A DNA stretch of 15,957 nt from DATKHR01 sp035510155 (GCA_035510155.1 DATKHR010000338.1:1-15957); one strand, 5' to 3'. Positions 7,162-14,883 are shown, counted from the first letter of the stretch. Made by a program: numbers and translations. Notes: a model not told the origin generated them from the sequence alone.

Positions 7162-8496
7162 TTGCGACGGCCAGCGGTGCTCGACGTCCGTCAGTTCATC
7201 GACAGCCAGCCCTTCGGCCGCTATCAGCTGCTCGTCGCGGGGCTCTGCGCCGCGATCGTCTTCATCGACGGCTTCGACGCGCAAGTCATGGGGTTCGTGG
7301 CGCCCGCTCTGAGCGCCGAGCTCCACGTTGCGCGCATGACGTTGGGGACCGTGATTTCAAGCGGGACCCTCGGCATGATGGTCGGTGCGCTCGTCTTCGG
7401 TCCGGTCGCCGACCGGTACGGACGTAAGCCGGTGCTGGTCACCTGCGCCCTCACCTTTGGTGTGGGGTCGCTGCTGACGGCCACGGCGAGCTCAGTCGCG
7501 CAGCTCACGGCCTTTCGCGTCTTCACGGGCTTCGGGATGGGAGGCGCGATGCCCAATGCGATCGCGCTCACCTTCGAATACATGCCGAAGCGATCGCGGA
7601 ACTCGGCCGTCATGACCATGTTCTGCGGGTTTGCGCTCGGTTCTGCGTGCGCGGGCTGGGTCGCTGCGGCGGTGGTCAGGGAGCTCGGATGGCAGTCGGT
7701 GTTCCTCGTGGGCGGTTCCATACCGCTCCTCCTTGCCATTCTGTTGATCGCCATCCTGCCTGAATCGATTCGATTCCTCGTCGTGAAGGGTGGCCGGCAG
7801 AAGAAAGTCTACGAGTACCTCTCGCGCATCGCGCCGGGCGCCATTCCCGACGCGCTGCGCGCGCCGATGTCTAAGGTGATCGCCGGAGAGCTCGACGACG
7901 AGCCTGCTTCCTTTTCGGTCCGACAACTGTTCGCCGACGGACGTCGTCGCGTCACACTCCTTTTGTGGACGATGTTTTTCATGAACCTCCTCAATCTCTG
8001 GTTCTTGAACAACTGGCTGCCCACGATCATGAACGACGCCGGCTTCGCAGTCTCGACGGCGAGCCTGATCGCGTCCCTCTTCCAGATTGGTGGCGTCGTC
8101 GGCTCACTGCTGCTGGCGGGTTTCTGGGGACGCCGATTATCGTTCGGGGTGCTGGCATCGACCTACCTTGCAGCAGCCGTTTTGATCCTCCTGATCGCAG
8201 AGGCGGGCTCTTCTATCCCGTTGCTGGCGGCCGCCGTGTTTGCGTCGGGCATCGGCGTGGTCGGCGGCCAAACGGTGTCGAACGCGCTGGCCGCGGACGT
8301 CTATCCGACGGCGCTTCGCTCGACCGGCGTCGGCTGGGCCCTCGGAATCGGCAGGGTGGGCTCGATTCTTGGCCCCATCCTCGGCGGGGTTCTACTATCC
8401 TATGCGGGCGGAGCGAGACGCGTGTTCTGGGCGGCGGCGGCGCCGGCCCTGATTGCAGGGTGTGCGGCTCTCGCCGCGCGGAAATCCACACGATGA
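7162..8496 (+). CDS. MFS transporter, aromatic acid:H+ symporter (AAHS) type
   Basis: This is a 444-residue, 12-helix inner-membrane permease of the major facilitator superfamily. It has FIDGFDAQVMGFVAPAL in helix 1 with the Asp pair typical of the PcaK/BenK/MhpT group. The loop 2-3 signature GPVADRYGRK lies at residues 80-89, LPESIRFLVVKGGR precedes the central loop, and ALGIGRVGSILGPILGG lies near the C-terminus. These are strong marks of the AAHS family, which imports benzoate- and 4-hydroxybenzoate-like acids with protons. The start shown is TTG; GTG at 7177 is an equally possible start, and neither has a clear Shine-Dalgarno sequence. The 60-75 nt gap after the receptor gene contains a TATATT hexamer (7147-7152) that could be an internal -10, but no -35 is seen. 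Its stop overlaps the next gene by ATGA, so the two are coupled. Confidence 0.88.
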   Translation: MRRPAVLDVRQFIDSQPFGRYQLLVAGLCAAIVFIDGFDAQVMGFVAPALSAELHVARMTLGTVISSGTLGMMVGALVFGPVADRYGRKPVLVTCALTFGVGSLLTATASSVAQLTAFRVFTGFGMGGAMPNAIALTFEYMPKRSRNSAVMTMFCGFALGSACAGWVAAAVVRELGWQSVFLVGGSIPLLLAILLIAILPESIRFLVVKGGRQKKVYEYLSRIAPGAIPDALRAPMSKVIAGELDDEPASFSVRQLFADGRRRVTLLLWTMFFMNLLNLWFLNNWLPTIMNDAGFAVSTASLIASLFQIGGVVGSLLLAGFWGRRLSFGVLASTYLAAAVLILLIAEAGSSIPLLAAAVFASGIGVVGGQTVSNALAADVYPTALRSTGVGWALGIGRVGSILGPILGGVLLSYAGGARRVFWAAAAPALIAGCAALAARKSTR

Positions 8497-9491
8497 AAAT
8501 CGACATCTTCAATCACATCTTCCCTCGGAAATTCTTCGACAAATACATCGACAAAGGATCGGGCGGGAAGGACATCGGCAAGCGCGTGGCCAACATCCAG
8601 ACCATCGTTGACGTCGATGCGCGGCTCAGGATCCTGGACGAGTTCGGTGATTACGTGCAGGTGATCAGTCTGCCGCTGCCCCCGTTGGAGATCATGGCGG
8701 GGCCGGAGAAATCGCCCCAGCTCGCCCGAGAGGCCAATGATGGTCTGGCGCAACTGGTCCATCAGTACGACCGCTTTCTCGGGTTCGCCGCGGCTCTGCC
8801 GATGAACAATCCCGACGCCGCGCTGGCGGAGATTGGACGTGCTGTCGACGAGCTCGGCGCGTTCGGCATCCAGCTCTACACCAACGTGGCCGGCAAGCCG
8901 CTCGATGCCCCCGAGTTCATGCCGCTCTTCGAGGAGGTCGCCCGGCGCGGTGTTCCGATCTGGCTCCACCCGGCTCGTGGTGCCGACTTCAGCGACTACC
9001 TGACCGAGAGCAAGTCGCAGTACGAAATCTGGTGGACGTTTGGCTGGCCCTACGAAACGAGCGTCGCCATGGCGCGCCTCGTGTTTTCGGGTTACTTCGA
9101 CAGATTCCCTGACCTCGAGGTCATTACTCACCACATGGGCGGCATGATCCCTTACTTCGAGGGACGCGTCGGGTACGGCTGGGATCAGCTCGGCAAGCGG
9201 ACGTCGGATGTCGATTACGTTTCGCTCTTGAAGTCGATGAAGAAGCGGCCAGTCGACTATTTCAAGAGCTTCTACGCGGACACCGCCCTGTTCGGGGCTG
9301 CGCCGGCAACCAGGTGCGGCCTCGAATTCTTTGGCGTCGACCGTGTCGTTTTCGCGTCGGACATGCCGTTCGAGCCGACCCCGGGACTCTACGCGAGAGA
9401 AACCATCCGGTGCGTGGAGGCTCTCGACCTTCCTCAGGAGCAGAAGGCACGAATCTATCGAGGCAACGCGGAGAAGTTGCTGAAGCTTTAG
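8493..9491 (+). CDS. amidohydrolase-family (ACMSD-like) decarboxylase/hydrolase
   Basis: This 332-residue cytosolic enzyme belongs to the Amidohydrolase_2 group. That group includes aminocarboxymuconate-semialdehyde decarboxylase and gamma-resorcylate decarboxylase, metal-dependent enzymes that usually remove a carboxyl group from an aromatic acid. It shows the expected barrel landmarks: IFNHIFP (5-11), WLHPARG (His159), ITHHMGG (His213/His214) and FASDMPFEP (Asp290). One deviation is visible. The usual first-strand His-x-His is Phe6-Asn7-His8, so one canonical metal ligand is missing, as in some poorly characterised subfamilies. The ATG overlaps the permease stop by 4 nt, implying joint expression with aromatic-acid import. 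The substrate is unknown; simple hydrolysis rather than decarboxylation remains possible. The longer open frame beginning at 7965 is an artefact that runs through the permease gene. Confidence 0.85.
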   Translation: MKIDIFNHIFPRKFFDKYIDKGSGGKDIGKRVANIQTIVDVDARLRILDEFGDYVQVISLPLPPLEIMAGPEKSPQLAREANDGLAQLVHQYDRFLGFAAALPMNNPDAALAEIGRAVDELGAFGIQLYTNVAGKPLDAPEFMPLFEEVARRGVPIWLHPARGADFSDYLTESKSQYEIWWTFGWPYETSVAMARLVFSGYFDRFPDLEVITHHMGGMIPYFEGRVGYGWDQLGKRTSDVDYVSLLKSMKKRPVDYFKSFYADTALFGAAPATRCGLEFFGVDRVVFASDMPFEPTPGLYARETIRCVEALDLPQEQKARIYRGNAEKLLKL

Positions 9492-9500
9492 TACTGAATG

Positions 9501-9549
9501 ACGAGCGACGAGCTACGAGTACCGAGCCCCGAGCTGCCAGCACCGAGCC
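9501..9549. repeat. heptamer tandem repeat array, seven units, core (A/C)CGAGCN on the plus strand
   Basis: Seven consecutive 7-bp units lie on the plus strand between the convergent amidohydrolase and kdpC stops. The first two are ACGAGCG and ACGAGCT. Later units drift to CCGAGCC/CCGAGCT, and one (9536-9542) is degenerate. The array ends 2 bp before the kdpC stop codon. The same heptamer family occurs on the opposite strand at 14207-14263. No hairpin terminator is visible in this 60-bp convergent gap, so the array is essentially all it contains. Confidence 0.75.
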
Positions 9550-9551
9550 CG

Positions 9552-10139
9552 TCACCTGCGTGGGAGCACGCGATCGAGTGCCAGATTGAGCCCGAGCACG
9601 TTGACCCGCGGCTCGCCGATGAACCCCAGCCACGCGCGTTCAGTGTTCTCTGCGACGATCCGACGAACGGCCGCCGCCTCGACGCCGCGCGCCCGCGCGA
9701 CGCGGGCGGCCTGGATGTCCGCGTTCGCGGGGCTGATGTGCGGGTCGAGCCCGCTCCCCGACGCCGTCACGGCGTCCGCGGGAATCGGTCCCGCGTAGTC
9801 GGGATTCTCCCTCCGGAACTGGTCGATTGACGCTTTCACGCGATCAACGAGCTTCTGGTTCGTCGGACCGTAATTCGACCCCGACGAGGCCGTCGCGTCG
9901 TAGCCACCTGTTCCGGCGCTCGACGGCCTCGGATGAAAATACTCCGGCTTCGTGAAGTTCTGACCGATGAGCGACGAGCCGACGGTCCTGCCGTCGACCG
10001 TGACAAGCGATCCGTGAGCTTGATGCGGAAACAGCAGCTGCCCAAGCCCCGTGACGGCCGCCGGATAGATCACTCCCGTCAGGACCGTCAGCACCACCAT
10101 CATCCGAAACGCCGGCGCCATGAATGACCACATGTTCAC
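9552..10139 (-). CDS. kdpC: potassium-transporting ATPase subunit KdpC
   Basis: This 195-residue subunit of the KdpFABC high-affinity K+ pump sits in the inner membrane and assists the catalytic KdpB/KdpA core. It has one N-terminal membrane helix (MMVVLTVLTGVIYPAAVTGL) followed by the periplasmic domain. The signatures are GSSLIGQNF, YFHPRPSSAG, GSNYGPTNQKL, DAVTASGSGLDPHISPANA and the C-terminal NVLGLNLALD. Its length is close to E. coli KdpC (190). The GTG start overlaps the kdpB stop as GTGA; an ATG 6 nt further in (10133) is an alternative. It is the last gene of the kdp unit. After its stop come only a heptamer repeat array and the convergent amidohydrolase gene. Confidence 0.97.
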   Translation of the reverse strand: MNMWSFMAPAFRMMVVLTVLTGVIYPAAVTGLGQLLFPHQAHGSLVTVDGRTVGSSLIGQNFTKPEYFHPRPSSAGTGGYDATASSGSNYGPTNQKLVDRVKASIDQFRRENPDYAGPIPADAVTASGSGLDPHISPANADIQAARVARARGVEAAAVRRIVAENTERAWLGFIGEPRVNVLGLNLALDRVLPRR

Positions 10140-12298
10140 ACCAGATGCATCAGCACCAAGAGCTGGTCGATCGCCCAGATGCCTGGAAACGGCGCGATGA
10201 TGCCTCCCACGCCGTAGATCAGCAGGTTGCGCCTGAGCATGGTCGCCGCGCTCTGCGGCCGATACTTGACGCCGCGCAGCGCCAGCGGCACGAGCGCGAT
10301 GATGATCAGCGCGTTGAAGATCACCGCCGCCAATATCGAGCTCTGCGACGTGTGCAGCCGCATGATGTTCAATCCTGCGAGCGCCGGATATGTCGTCATG
10401 AACATCGCGGGGATGATCGCAAAATACTTCGCGACGTCGTTCGCGATCGAGAACGTGGTCAACGCGCCGCGCGTGATGAGGAGCTGTTTCCCAATCGCGA
10501 CGATCTCGATGAGCTTGGTCGGGTTGCTGTCGAGATCGACCATGTTGCCCGCTTCTTTCGCCGCCATCGTCCCGGTGTTCATCGCTACGCCGACGTCGGC
10601 CTGAGCGAGCGCCGGCGCGTCGTTGGTGCCGTCGCCGGTCATCGCCACCAGGCGCCCGGCCGCCTGCTCTTTCCGGATGTATTCGAGCTTGTCCTTCGGC
10701 GTTGACTGCGCGAGAAAATCGTCGACGCCTGCCTCGCTGGCGATCGCCGCCGCTGTCAGAGGATTGTCGCCGGTGATCATCACCGAGCGGATGCCCATTA
10801 ATCGGAGCTGCGCGATGCGGTCTTTGATCCCGCCCTTGACGACGTCCTTCAGATGGATGACGCCGAGCAGGCGCGGCCCGTCGGCGACGGCGAGCGGCGT
10901 GCCGCCCCCGCGCGCGATTCGATCGGTCACGTCGGTGAATCCGGCAGGAACCGCGCCGCCCTTCTCCTTCACGAAGGCAGCGATCGAATCGGCGGCGCCC
11001 TTGCGCAGCTCGCGGCCGTCGAGATCCACGCCGCTCATCCGCGTCGTCGCGGAGAACGGAATGAAGCTCGCGGCCTTGTCGGAGACCTCGCGCCCCCGGA
11101 GTCTGAACCGATCCTTCGCGAGGATGACGATGGATCGACCCTCAGGCGTCTCATCCGCGAGGCTCGAGAGCTGCGCCGCGTCGGCCAGCTCGTACTCTTC
11201 CACGCCGCGCAGCGGGATGAACTCGACCGCCTGGCGGTTGCCGAGCGTGATGGTGCCGGTCTTGTCGAGCAAGAGCGTATGCACGTCGCCTGACGCCTCG
11301 ACCGCGCGCCCGCTCATCGCGAGCACGTTGTGTTGCATCACGCGATCCATGCCGGCAATGCCGATGGCGGACAGCAAACCGCCAATCGTCGTCGGTATCA
11401 GGCACACGAGCAACGACACGAGCACCGCGACCGACGGCACGCTTCCCGAGCCGGCCGAAGCCACGCTATAGGCCGCAAACGGCTGAAGCGTTGCGACCGC
11501 CAACAGAAAGATCAGCGTCAGCCCGGCAATCAGGATGTTGAGCGCGATCTCGTTTGGCGTCTTCTGGCGTTGGGCGCCCTCGACCAGCGCGATCATGCGA
11601 TCGAGGAATGTCTCGCCGGGGTTCGAGGTGATCCGCACCTTGATCCAGTCCGACAGCACGCGCGTGCCGCCGGTGACCGCGCTGCGATCGCCGCCAGATT
11701 CCCGAATCACCGGAGCGCTCTCGCCTGTGATGACCGATTCGTCGACGGACGCGACGCCCTCGATGACCTCGCCGTCACCGGGGATGATGTCGTGCGGCTC
11801 GACGATGACGACGTCTCCGGCTCGAAGCGCGGATCCGGGAACCTCTTCGAATTCCGGCCCCGGCGCGCCTGACGCCCGTTTGCGGCCGGACAGCAAGCGC
11901 TTGCCAATGACCTCCGTCTTGGTCCTGCGGAGCGTGTCCGCCTGCGCCTTGCCGCGCGCCTCGGCCATCGCCTCTGCGAAGTTGGCGAACAGCACCGTGA
12001 ACCAGAGCCAGAGGGTGATTTGCACGCCGAACCCAATCGCCGGGGCTCCGACGGCGACATCCCGGACCACGAACACGGTCGTCAACGCCGCGCCGACCTC
12101 GACCACGAACATGACCGGGTTCTTCAGCAGCGTGAGCGGGTTCAGCTTCCCGAACGCGTCCCGCGTCGCGCGCGAAACGATCTCCGCATCAAACAGCGGT
12201 CGCGCCCGGGCGAGCTTCGTCGGCAGCAGCGACGTCAAGGTGTCGCCCGTCGATGTCGGACGAGCGGGTGGGGCCGGCGGGGCGGTCGTTACAGCCAT
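10136..12298 (-). CDS. kdpB: potassium-transporting P-type ATPase subunit KdpB
   Basis: This is the 720-residue catalytic ATPase of the K+ pump, in the inner membrane. The actuator-domain TGES lies at 191-194; its Ser is the residue whose phosphorylation inhibits E. coli KdpB. The phosphorylation loop DKTGTIT has Asp345 as phospho-acceptor, the nucleotide-domain KGA is at 434-436, and the hinge GDGTND is at 555-560. All catalytic motifs are intact. The Pro/Ala/Thr-rich N-terminus before FDAEIV makes it slightly longer than the E. coli protein (682). The ATG chosen overlaps the kdpA stop by 10 nt. The open frame continues upstream to 12721, but that part is antisense-like sequence over kdpA and is not KdpB. 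Coupled translation with kdpA and kdpC is likely. Confidence 0.98.
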   Translation of the reverse strand: MAVTTAPPAPPARPTSTGDTLTSLLPTKLARARPLFDAEIVSRATRDAFGKLNPLTLLKNPVMFVVEVGAALTTVFVVRDVAVGAPAIGFGVQITLWLWFTVLFANFAEAMAEARGKAQADTLRRTKTEVIGKRLLSGRKRASGAPGPEFEEVPGSALRAGDVVIVEPHDIIPGDGEVIEGVASVDESVITGESAPVIRESGGDRSAVTGGTRVLSDWIKVRITSNPGETFLDRMIALVEGAQRQKTPNEIALNILIAGLTLIFLLAVATLQPFAAYSVASAGSGSVPSVAVLVSLLVCLIPTTIGGLLSAIGIAGMDRVMQHNVLAMSGRAVEASGDVHTLLLDKTGTITLGNRQAVEFIPLRGVEEYELADAAQLSSLADETPEGRSIVILAKDRFRLRGREVSDKAASFIPFSATTRMSGVDLDGRELRKGAADSIAAFVKEKGGAVPAGFTDVTDRIARGGGTPLAVADGPRLLGVIHLKDVVKGGIKDRIAQLRLMGIRSVMITGDNPLTAAAIASEAGVDDFLAQSTPKDKLEYIRKEQAAGRLVAMTGDGTNDAPALAQADVGVAMNTGTMAAKEAGNMVDLDSNPTKLIEIVAIGKQLLITRGALTTFSIANDVAKYFAIIPAMFMTTYPALAGLNIMRLHTSQSSILAAVIFNALIIIALVPLALRGVKYRPQSAATMLRRNLLIYGVGGIIAPFPGIWAIDQLLVLMHLV

Positions 12299-14115
12299 GG
12301 CAGACCTGCCAGCATCGGCGTGACCTGCGCGAACAGGCGGCCCTCTTTCATGAGAAAGTGCTCGACGATCGGCGCCAGCGACAGCACCGGGAAGAACGTC
12401 AGCGCGCCGACAATCAAGACCGTCCCGACCAGCAGTCCCACGAACAGCCCCCCGTGCGTGGGGAGTGTCCCGCTCGTGACGGGGATTTGTTTCTTGGCGG
12501 CGAGGCTTCCCGCTGCCGCAAGAAGGGGCAGCAGGAAGAGGAACCGTCCCGCGAGCATCGCGAGACCGATCGTCAAGTTGTACCAAGGGGTCGTTGCGTT
12601 GATGCCGCCGAACGCGCTGCCGTTGTTGCCGGTCCCGCTCGTGTAGGCATACAGGATCTCCGCGAGGCCATGTGGACCGCTGTTGCCTACGTTTGCGATC
12701 GCGGGTCCTGGCGGATTCCAATAGCCGTCCTTGGCGAAGGGGATCACGGAGCTGATGGCCGTAAAGACAAGAACGCTGAACGCTGTCGCGATGAGCGCCA
12801 GCATCGCCATCTTGACTTCCTTCTGCTCGATCTTCTTGCCGACGTACTCGGGCGTGCGCCCGACCATGAGGCCGGCGATGAATACGGCGAGGATGGCGTA
12901 CAACAGGATCCCGTAGAGGCCCGCGCCGACGCCGCCGAAGATGACCTCGCCGGTCTGAATGTTGAACAGCGGGACGAGTCCGCCGAGCGGCGTGAAGCTG
13001 TCATGCGTGGCATTGACGGCGCCGCAGCTGGCGTCGGTCGTCACCGTCGCAAAGAGTGCGGACTGGGCGATGCCGAAGCGCGTCTCTTTGCCTTCCATGT
13101 TGCCGCCAGGCTGGGTGTCGGTCGCGGCCGCCTGGACCCCAAGGCGCTCGACGATGGGGTTGCCCCGCTGCTCGTACCCGTACGCGACGAACACGCCGAT
13201 GAAGAACATCACGCCCATGGCCGCAAACAGCGACCAAGCCTGGCGGACATCGCCGACCATCCGCCCGAACGTGTATGTCAGGCCGGCGGGAATCAGGAAG
13301 ATCAGCAGAGTTTGAAAGAAGGTCGTAAACGGCGTCGGGTTCTCATAAGGGTGGGCGGAATTGGCATTGAAGAAGCCGCCCCCGTTCGTGCCGAGCTCCT
13401 TGATCGCCTCCTGCGACGCGACGGGGCCCTGCGCAATCGTTTGCGCGGCCCCCTCGAGGGTGGTCACGTGGGTGTACGAGTCCCAGTTCTGAATCACGCC
13501 CTGCGATGCGAAGACCAGCGCCGCAGCCAGGGCGAGCGGTAGCAGGACGTAGACCGTCGCCCGTGTCATGTCGACCCAGAAATTCCCAATCGTGGTCGTC
13601 TCTTTGCGCGCGAAGCCGCGCACGAGCGCAATCGCGACCGCGATGCCCGCTGCTGCTGACGTGAAGTTCTGCACGGTCAACGCCGTCATCTGCACGAAGT
13701 AGCTCACAGTCGACTCGCCGCCGTAGGCTTGCCAGTTGGTGTTCGTCATGAAGCTGACCGCGGTGTTGAACGCGAGGTCCGGCGTCATCGGCGTCGCGCC
13801 GGCCGGCGCGTGGGCGGTGCCGAAGCCTTGCGGGTTCAGTGGGAGATACCCCTGCCACCGCTGAATGGCATAGGTGAACACGACCTTCGCGACGCTGAAC
13901 GCAAGCAGCGCCCCCGCATATTGCGTCCATCGCTGTTCGACGGTTTCACGAATGCCACCCAGTCGATAGATCGCGCGCTCGAGCGGACCGAGCACGGGGT
14001 GGAGAAACGTGCGCTCGCCCTCGAACACCCGCGCCATGAACGCGCCCATGGGCTTCGTGATCGCCAGGATCACCAGGAAGAAGAACAGAATCTGATAGAC
14101 GCCGAGCGTTGTCAT
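12289..14115 (-). CDS. kdpA: potassium-transporting ATPase potassium-binding subunit KdpA
   Basis: This is the 608-residue channel-like, K+-selecting subunit of KdpFABC, of the superfamily of K+ transporters, with about ten membrane helices. The four pore-loop filter regions are visible at TNTNWQAYGGES (124-135), GTNGGG (242-247), SCGAVNATHDS (363-373) and TSGTGNNGSAFGG (492-504). It is somewhat longer than E. coli KdpA (557). The ATG follows the kdpF stop by 7 nt with TAGGGTG as a weak ribosome-binding site. A GTG two codons upstream (14121) is an alternative start. The gene overlaps kdpB by 10 nt. Confidence 0.98.
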   Translation of the reverse strand: MTTLGVYQILFFFLVILAITKPMGAFMARVFEGERTFLHPVLGPLERAIYRLGGIRETVEQRWTQYAGALLAFSVAKVVFTYAIQRWQGYLPLNPQGFGTAHAPAGATPMTPDLAFNTAVSFMTNTNWQAYGGESTVSYFVQMTALTVQNFTSAAAGIAVAIALVRGFARKETTTIGNFWVDMTRATVYVLLPLALAAALVFASQGVIQNWDSYTHVTTLEGAAQTIAQGPVASQEAIKELGTNGGGFFNANSAHPYENPTPFTTFFQTLLIFLIPAGLTYTFGRMVGDVRQAWSLFAAMGVMFFIGVFVAYGYEQRGNPIVERLGVQAAATDTQPGGNMEGKETRFGIAQSALFATVTTDASCGAVNATHDSFTPLGGLVPLFNIQTGEVIFGGVGAGLYGILLYAILAVFIAGLMVGRTPEYVGKKIEQKEVKMAMLALIATAFSVLVFTAISSVIPFAKDGYWNPPGPAIANVGNSGPHGLAEILYAYTSGTGNNGSAFGGINATTPWYNLTIGLAMLAGRFLFLLPLLAAAGSLAAKKQIPVTSGTLPTHGGLFVGLLVGTVLIVGALTFFPVLSLAPIVEHFLMKEGRLFAQVTPMLAGLPWL

Positions 14116-14122
14116 GAGCACC

Positions 14123-14206
14123 CTAGAACCGTTCCGGCCGAAGCAGCGCGTAGATCAAGTACCCGAACAGAAACACGGTCGCGATTCCCGCAATCACGTA
14201 GTCCAT
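14123..14206 (-). CDS. kdpF: small K+-ATPase stabilising subunit KdpF
   Basis: This 27-residue single-helix membrane peptide starts MDYVIAGIATVFLFGYLIYA and ends LLRPERF. The length, the GYLIYALL segment and the terminal acidic-x-Phe match KdpF, which stabilises the KdpFABC complex in E. coli (29 residues). It sits in the canonical position, 7 nt before the kdpA ATG. Its ribosome-binding site GAGGA is supplied by the last units of the heptamer repeat array that abuts its start codon. Confidence 0.92.
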   Translation of the reverse strand: MDYVIAGIATVFLFGYLIYALLRPERF

Positions 14207-14263
14207 GGCTCGTTCCTCGTCGCTCGTGGCTCGTCGCTCGTGAACTCGTGGCTCGTCGCTCGA
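14207..14263. repeat. heptamer tandem repeat array, eight units, core ACGAGCN on the minus strand
   Basis: Seven 7-bp units and one 8-bp unit run head to tail. Read on the minus strand they are variants of ACGAGCG and ACGAGCC, with one ACGAGGA and one ACGAGTTC. The array occupies every base between the stop codon of the 33-residue ORF (ending at 14264) and the kdpF ATG (14206). It is the same repeat family as 9501-9549, on the opposite strand. Confidence 0.8.
14214..14218 (-). promoter_or_regulatory. kdpF ribosome-binding site inside the heptamer array
   Basis: GAGGA on the minus strand lies 7 nt before the kdpF ATG. It comes from a variant repeat unit (ACGAGGA instead of ACGAGCG), so the repeat itself provides the translation signal. 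Confidence 0.55.
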
Positions 14264-14365
14264 CTACAGCACATCGAGCGCCTTCACGAAGTACCAGCAC
14301 ATCACCAGAAATCCAATGGCCACCGCGAGATAGAACACGTCCAGGTAGACCGCATCAGGCAGCAT
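14264..14365 (-). CDS. 33-residue single-pass membrane peptide upstream of kdpF
   Basis: This short frame encodes one hydrophobic segment, YLDVFYLAVAIGFLVMCWYF, followed by VKALDVL. That predicts a single inner-membrane helix with a short charged tail. Three points support it as a real gene. Its ATG overlaps the end of the Usp-like gene by 11 nt. It lies in line with the operon between that gene and kdpF. The downstream gap is filled exactly by the heptamer array. From general memory, many kdp loci carry a small unannotated membrane ORF just before kdpF, which this resembles. I do not know an assigned function. It could be an extra small subunit or regulator of the pump. Confidence 0.65.
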   Translation of the reverse strand: MLPDAVYLDVFYLAVAIGFLVMCWYFVKALDVL

Positions 14366-14837
14366 GTTGCCCCTCGTCGACGAATACCACGAAATGGCCG
14401 GCCGCCTCGAGCGCCTGCCGCAGGCGATCGGATCGTCCGGGCCACCACCGCCGCCGTCCCCCGATCAGCACGAGCGAGTGCGGGCCAAACGCCTGCGGAA
14501 TGGCACGTCGCGCGCTGCGACAGCAATAGACCCGGACTCGCACCTCGAGACCTTGTGCCCTCAGACAGCGCGCGAACGCGTCGGTTTCCACAGGAGACGT
14601 GCCTGCCGGTCCTTCGATGCGATCCGAGTACGGCACCGTCCTCAAATGGACCAACGTCAACGGCACGCAAAGCGCCGATGCGAGCGCCTTGGCGATCCTA
14701 AGTGCCGCCAACGTTTCGTGGACCGAGGTGAAGAGAACATACACTTCCGATGTTCGAACAGGGGGGCTCGAACGCTCCTGCGGCCGAAGCTCAGCGAGAT
14801 GGATCTTGTTGAAGTCGTGCGCGACGACGTGCCCCAT
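14355..14837 (-). CDS. Usp-like small protein in the kdp operon
   Basis: This 160-residue soluble protein of uncertain family has an alternating strand/helix pattern resembling a universal stress protein. VYVLFTSVHETLAALRIAKA is followed by the strand VPLTLVHL. The second half contains SLVLIGGRRRWW and the strand HFVVFVDEG. A clean Usp ATP-binding motif is not seen. Its ATG has a good ribosome-binding site (GGAGAG, 5 nt away), and it is the first gene after the likely kdp promoter region. Its end overlaps the small membrane ORF by 11 nt. Given the Usp domains in KdpD, a regulatory role on the pump or kinase is plausible, but this is inference. It is probably real on the basis of operon fit. 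Confidence 0.6.
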   Translation of the reverse strand: MGHVVAHDFNKIHLAELRPQERSSPPVRTSEVYVLFTSVHETLAALRIAKALASALCVPLTLVHLRTVPYSDRIEGPAGTSPVETDAFARCLRAQGLEVRVRVYCCRSARRAIPQAFGPHSLVLIGGRRRWWPGRSDRLRQALEAAGHFVVFVDEGQHAA

Positions 14838-14883
14838 GACTTCTCTCCGACCACCTCAATCTAGGTCGCGGCACGTTAGGAAG

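Noticed and set aside
6145..7326. A 393-codon minus-strand frame opposite the receptor gene.
   Set aside because: It has no recognisable domain and reads as Arg/Glu/Asp-rich antisense sequence. The plus-strand receptor is unambiguous.
7965..8492. Upstream extension of the amidohydrolase frame.
   Set aside because: It overlaps the permease gene in another frame. The ATG at 8493 gives a family-like N-terminus and an ATGA coupling.
9492..9551. Rho-independent terminator between the amidohydrolase gene and kdpC.
   Set aside because: The gap contains only the heptamer array, with no stable hairpin and no T-run.
12299..12721. N-terminal extension of KdpB.
   Set aside because: It lies wholly over kdpA, is low-complexity Arg-rich sequence, and KdpB homology begins only after the ATG at 12298.
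10623..13542. Long plus-strand frames (282 and 429 codons) opposite kdpB and kdpA.
   Set aside because: These are antisense shadows of highly conserved genes in GC-rich DNA, with no domain or start signal.
14207..14263. CRISPR-like array.
   Set aside because: Units are 7 bp with no spacers, and no cas gene is present.
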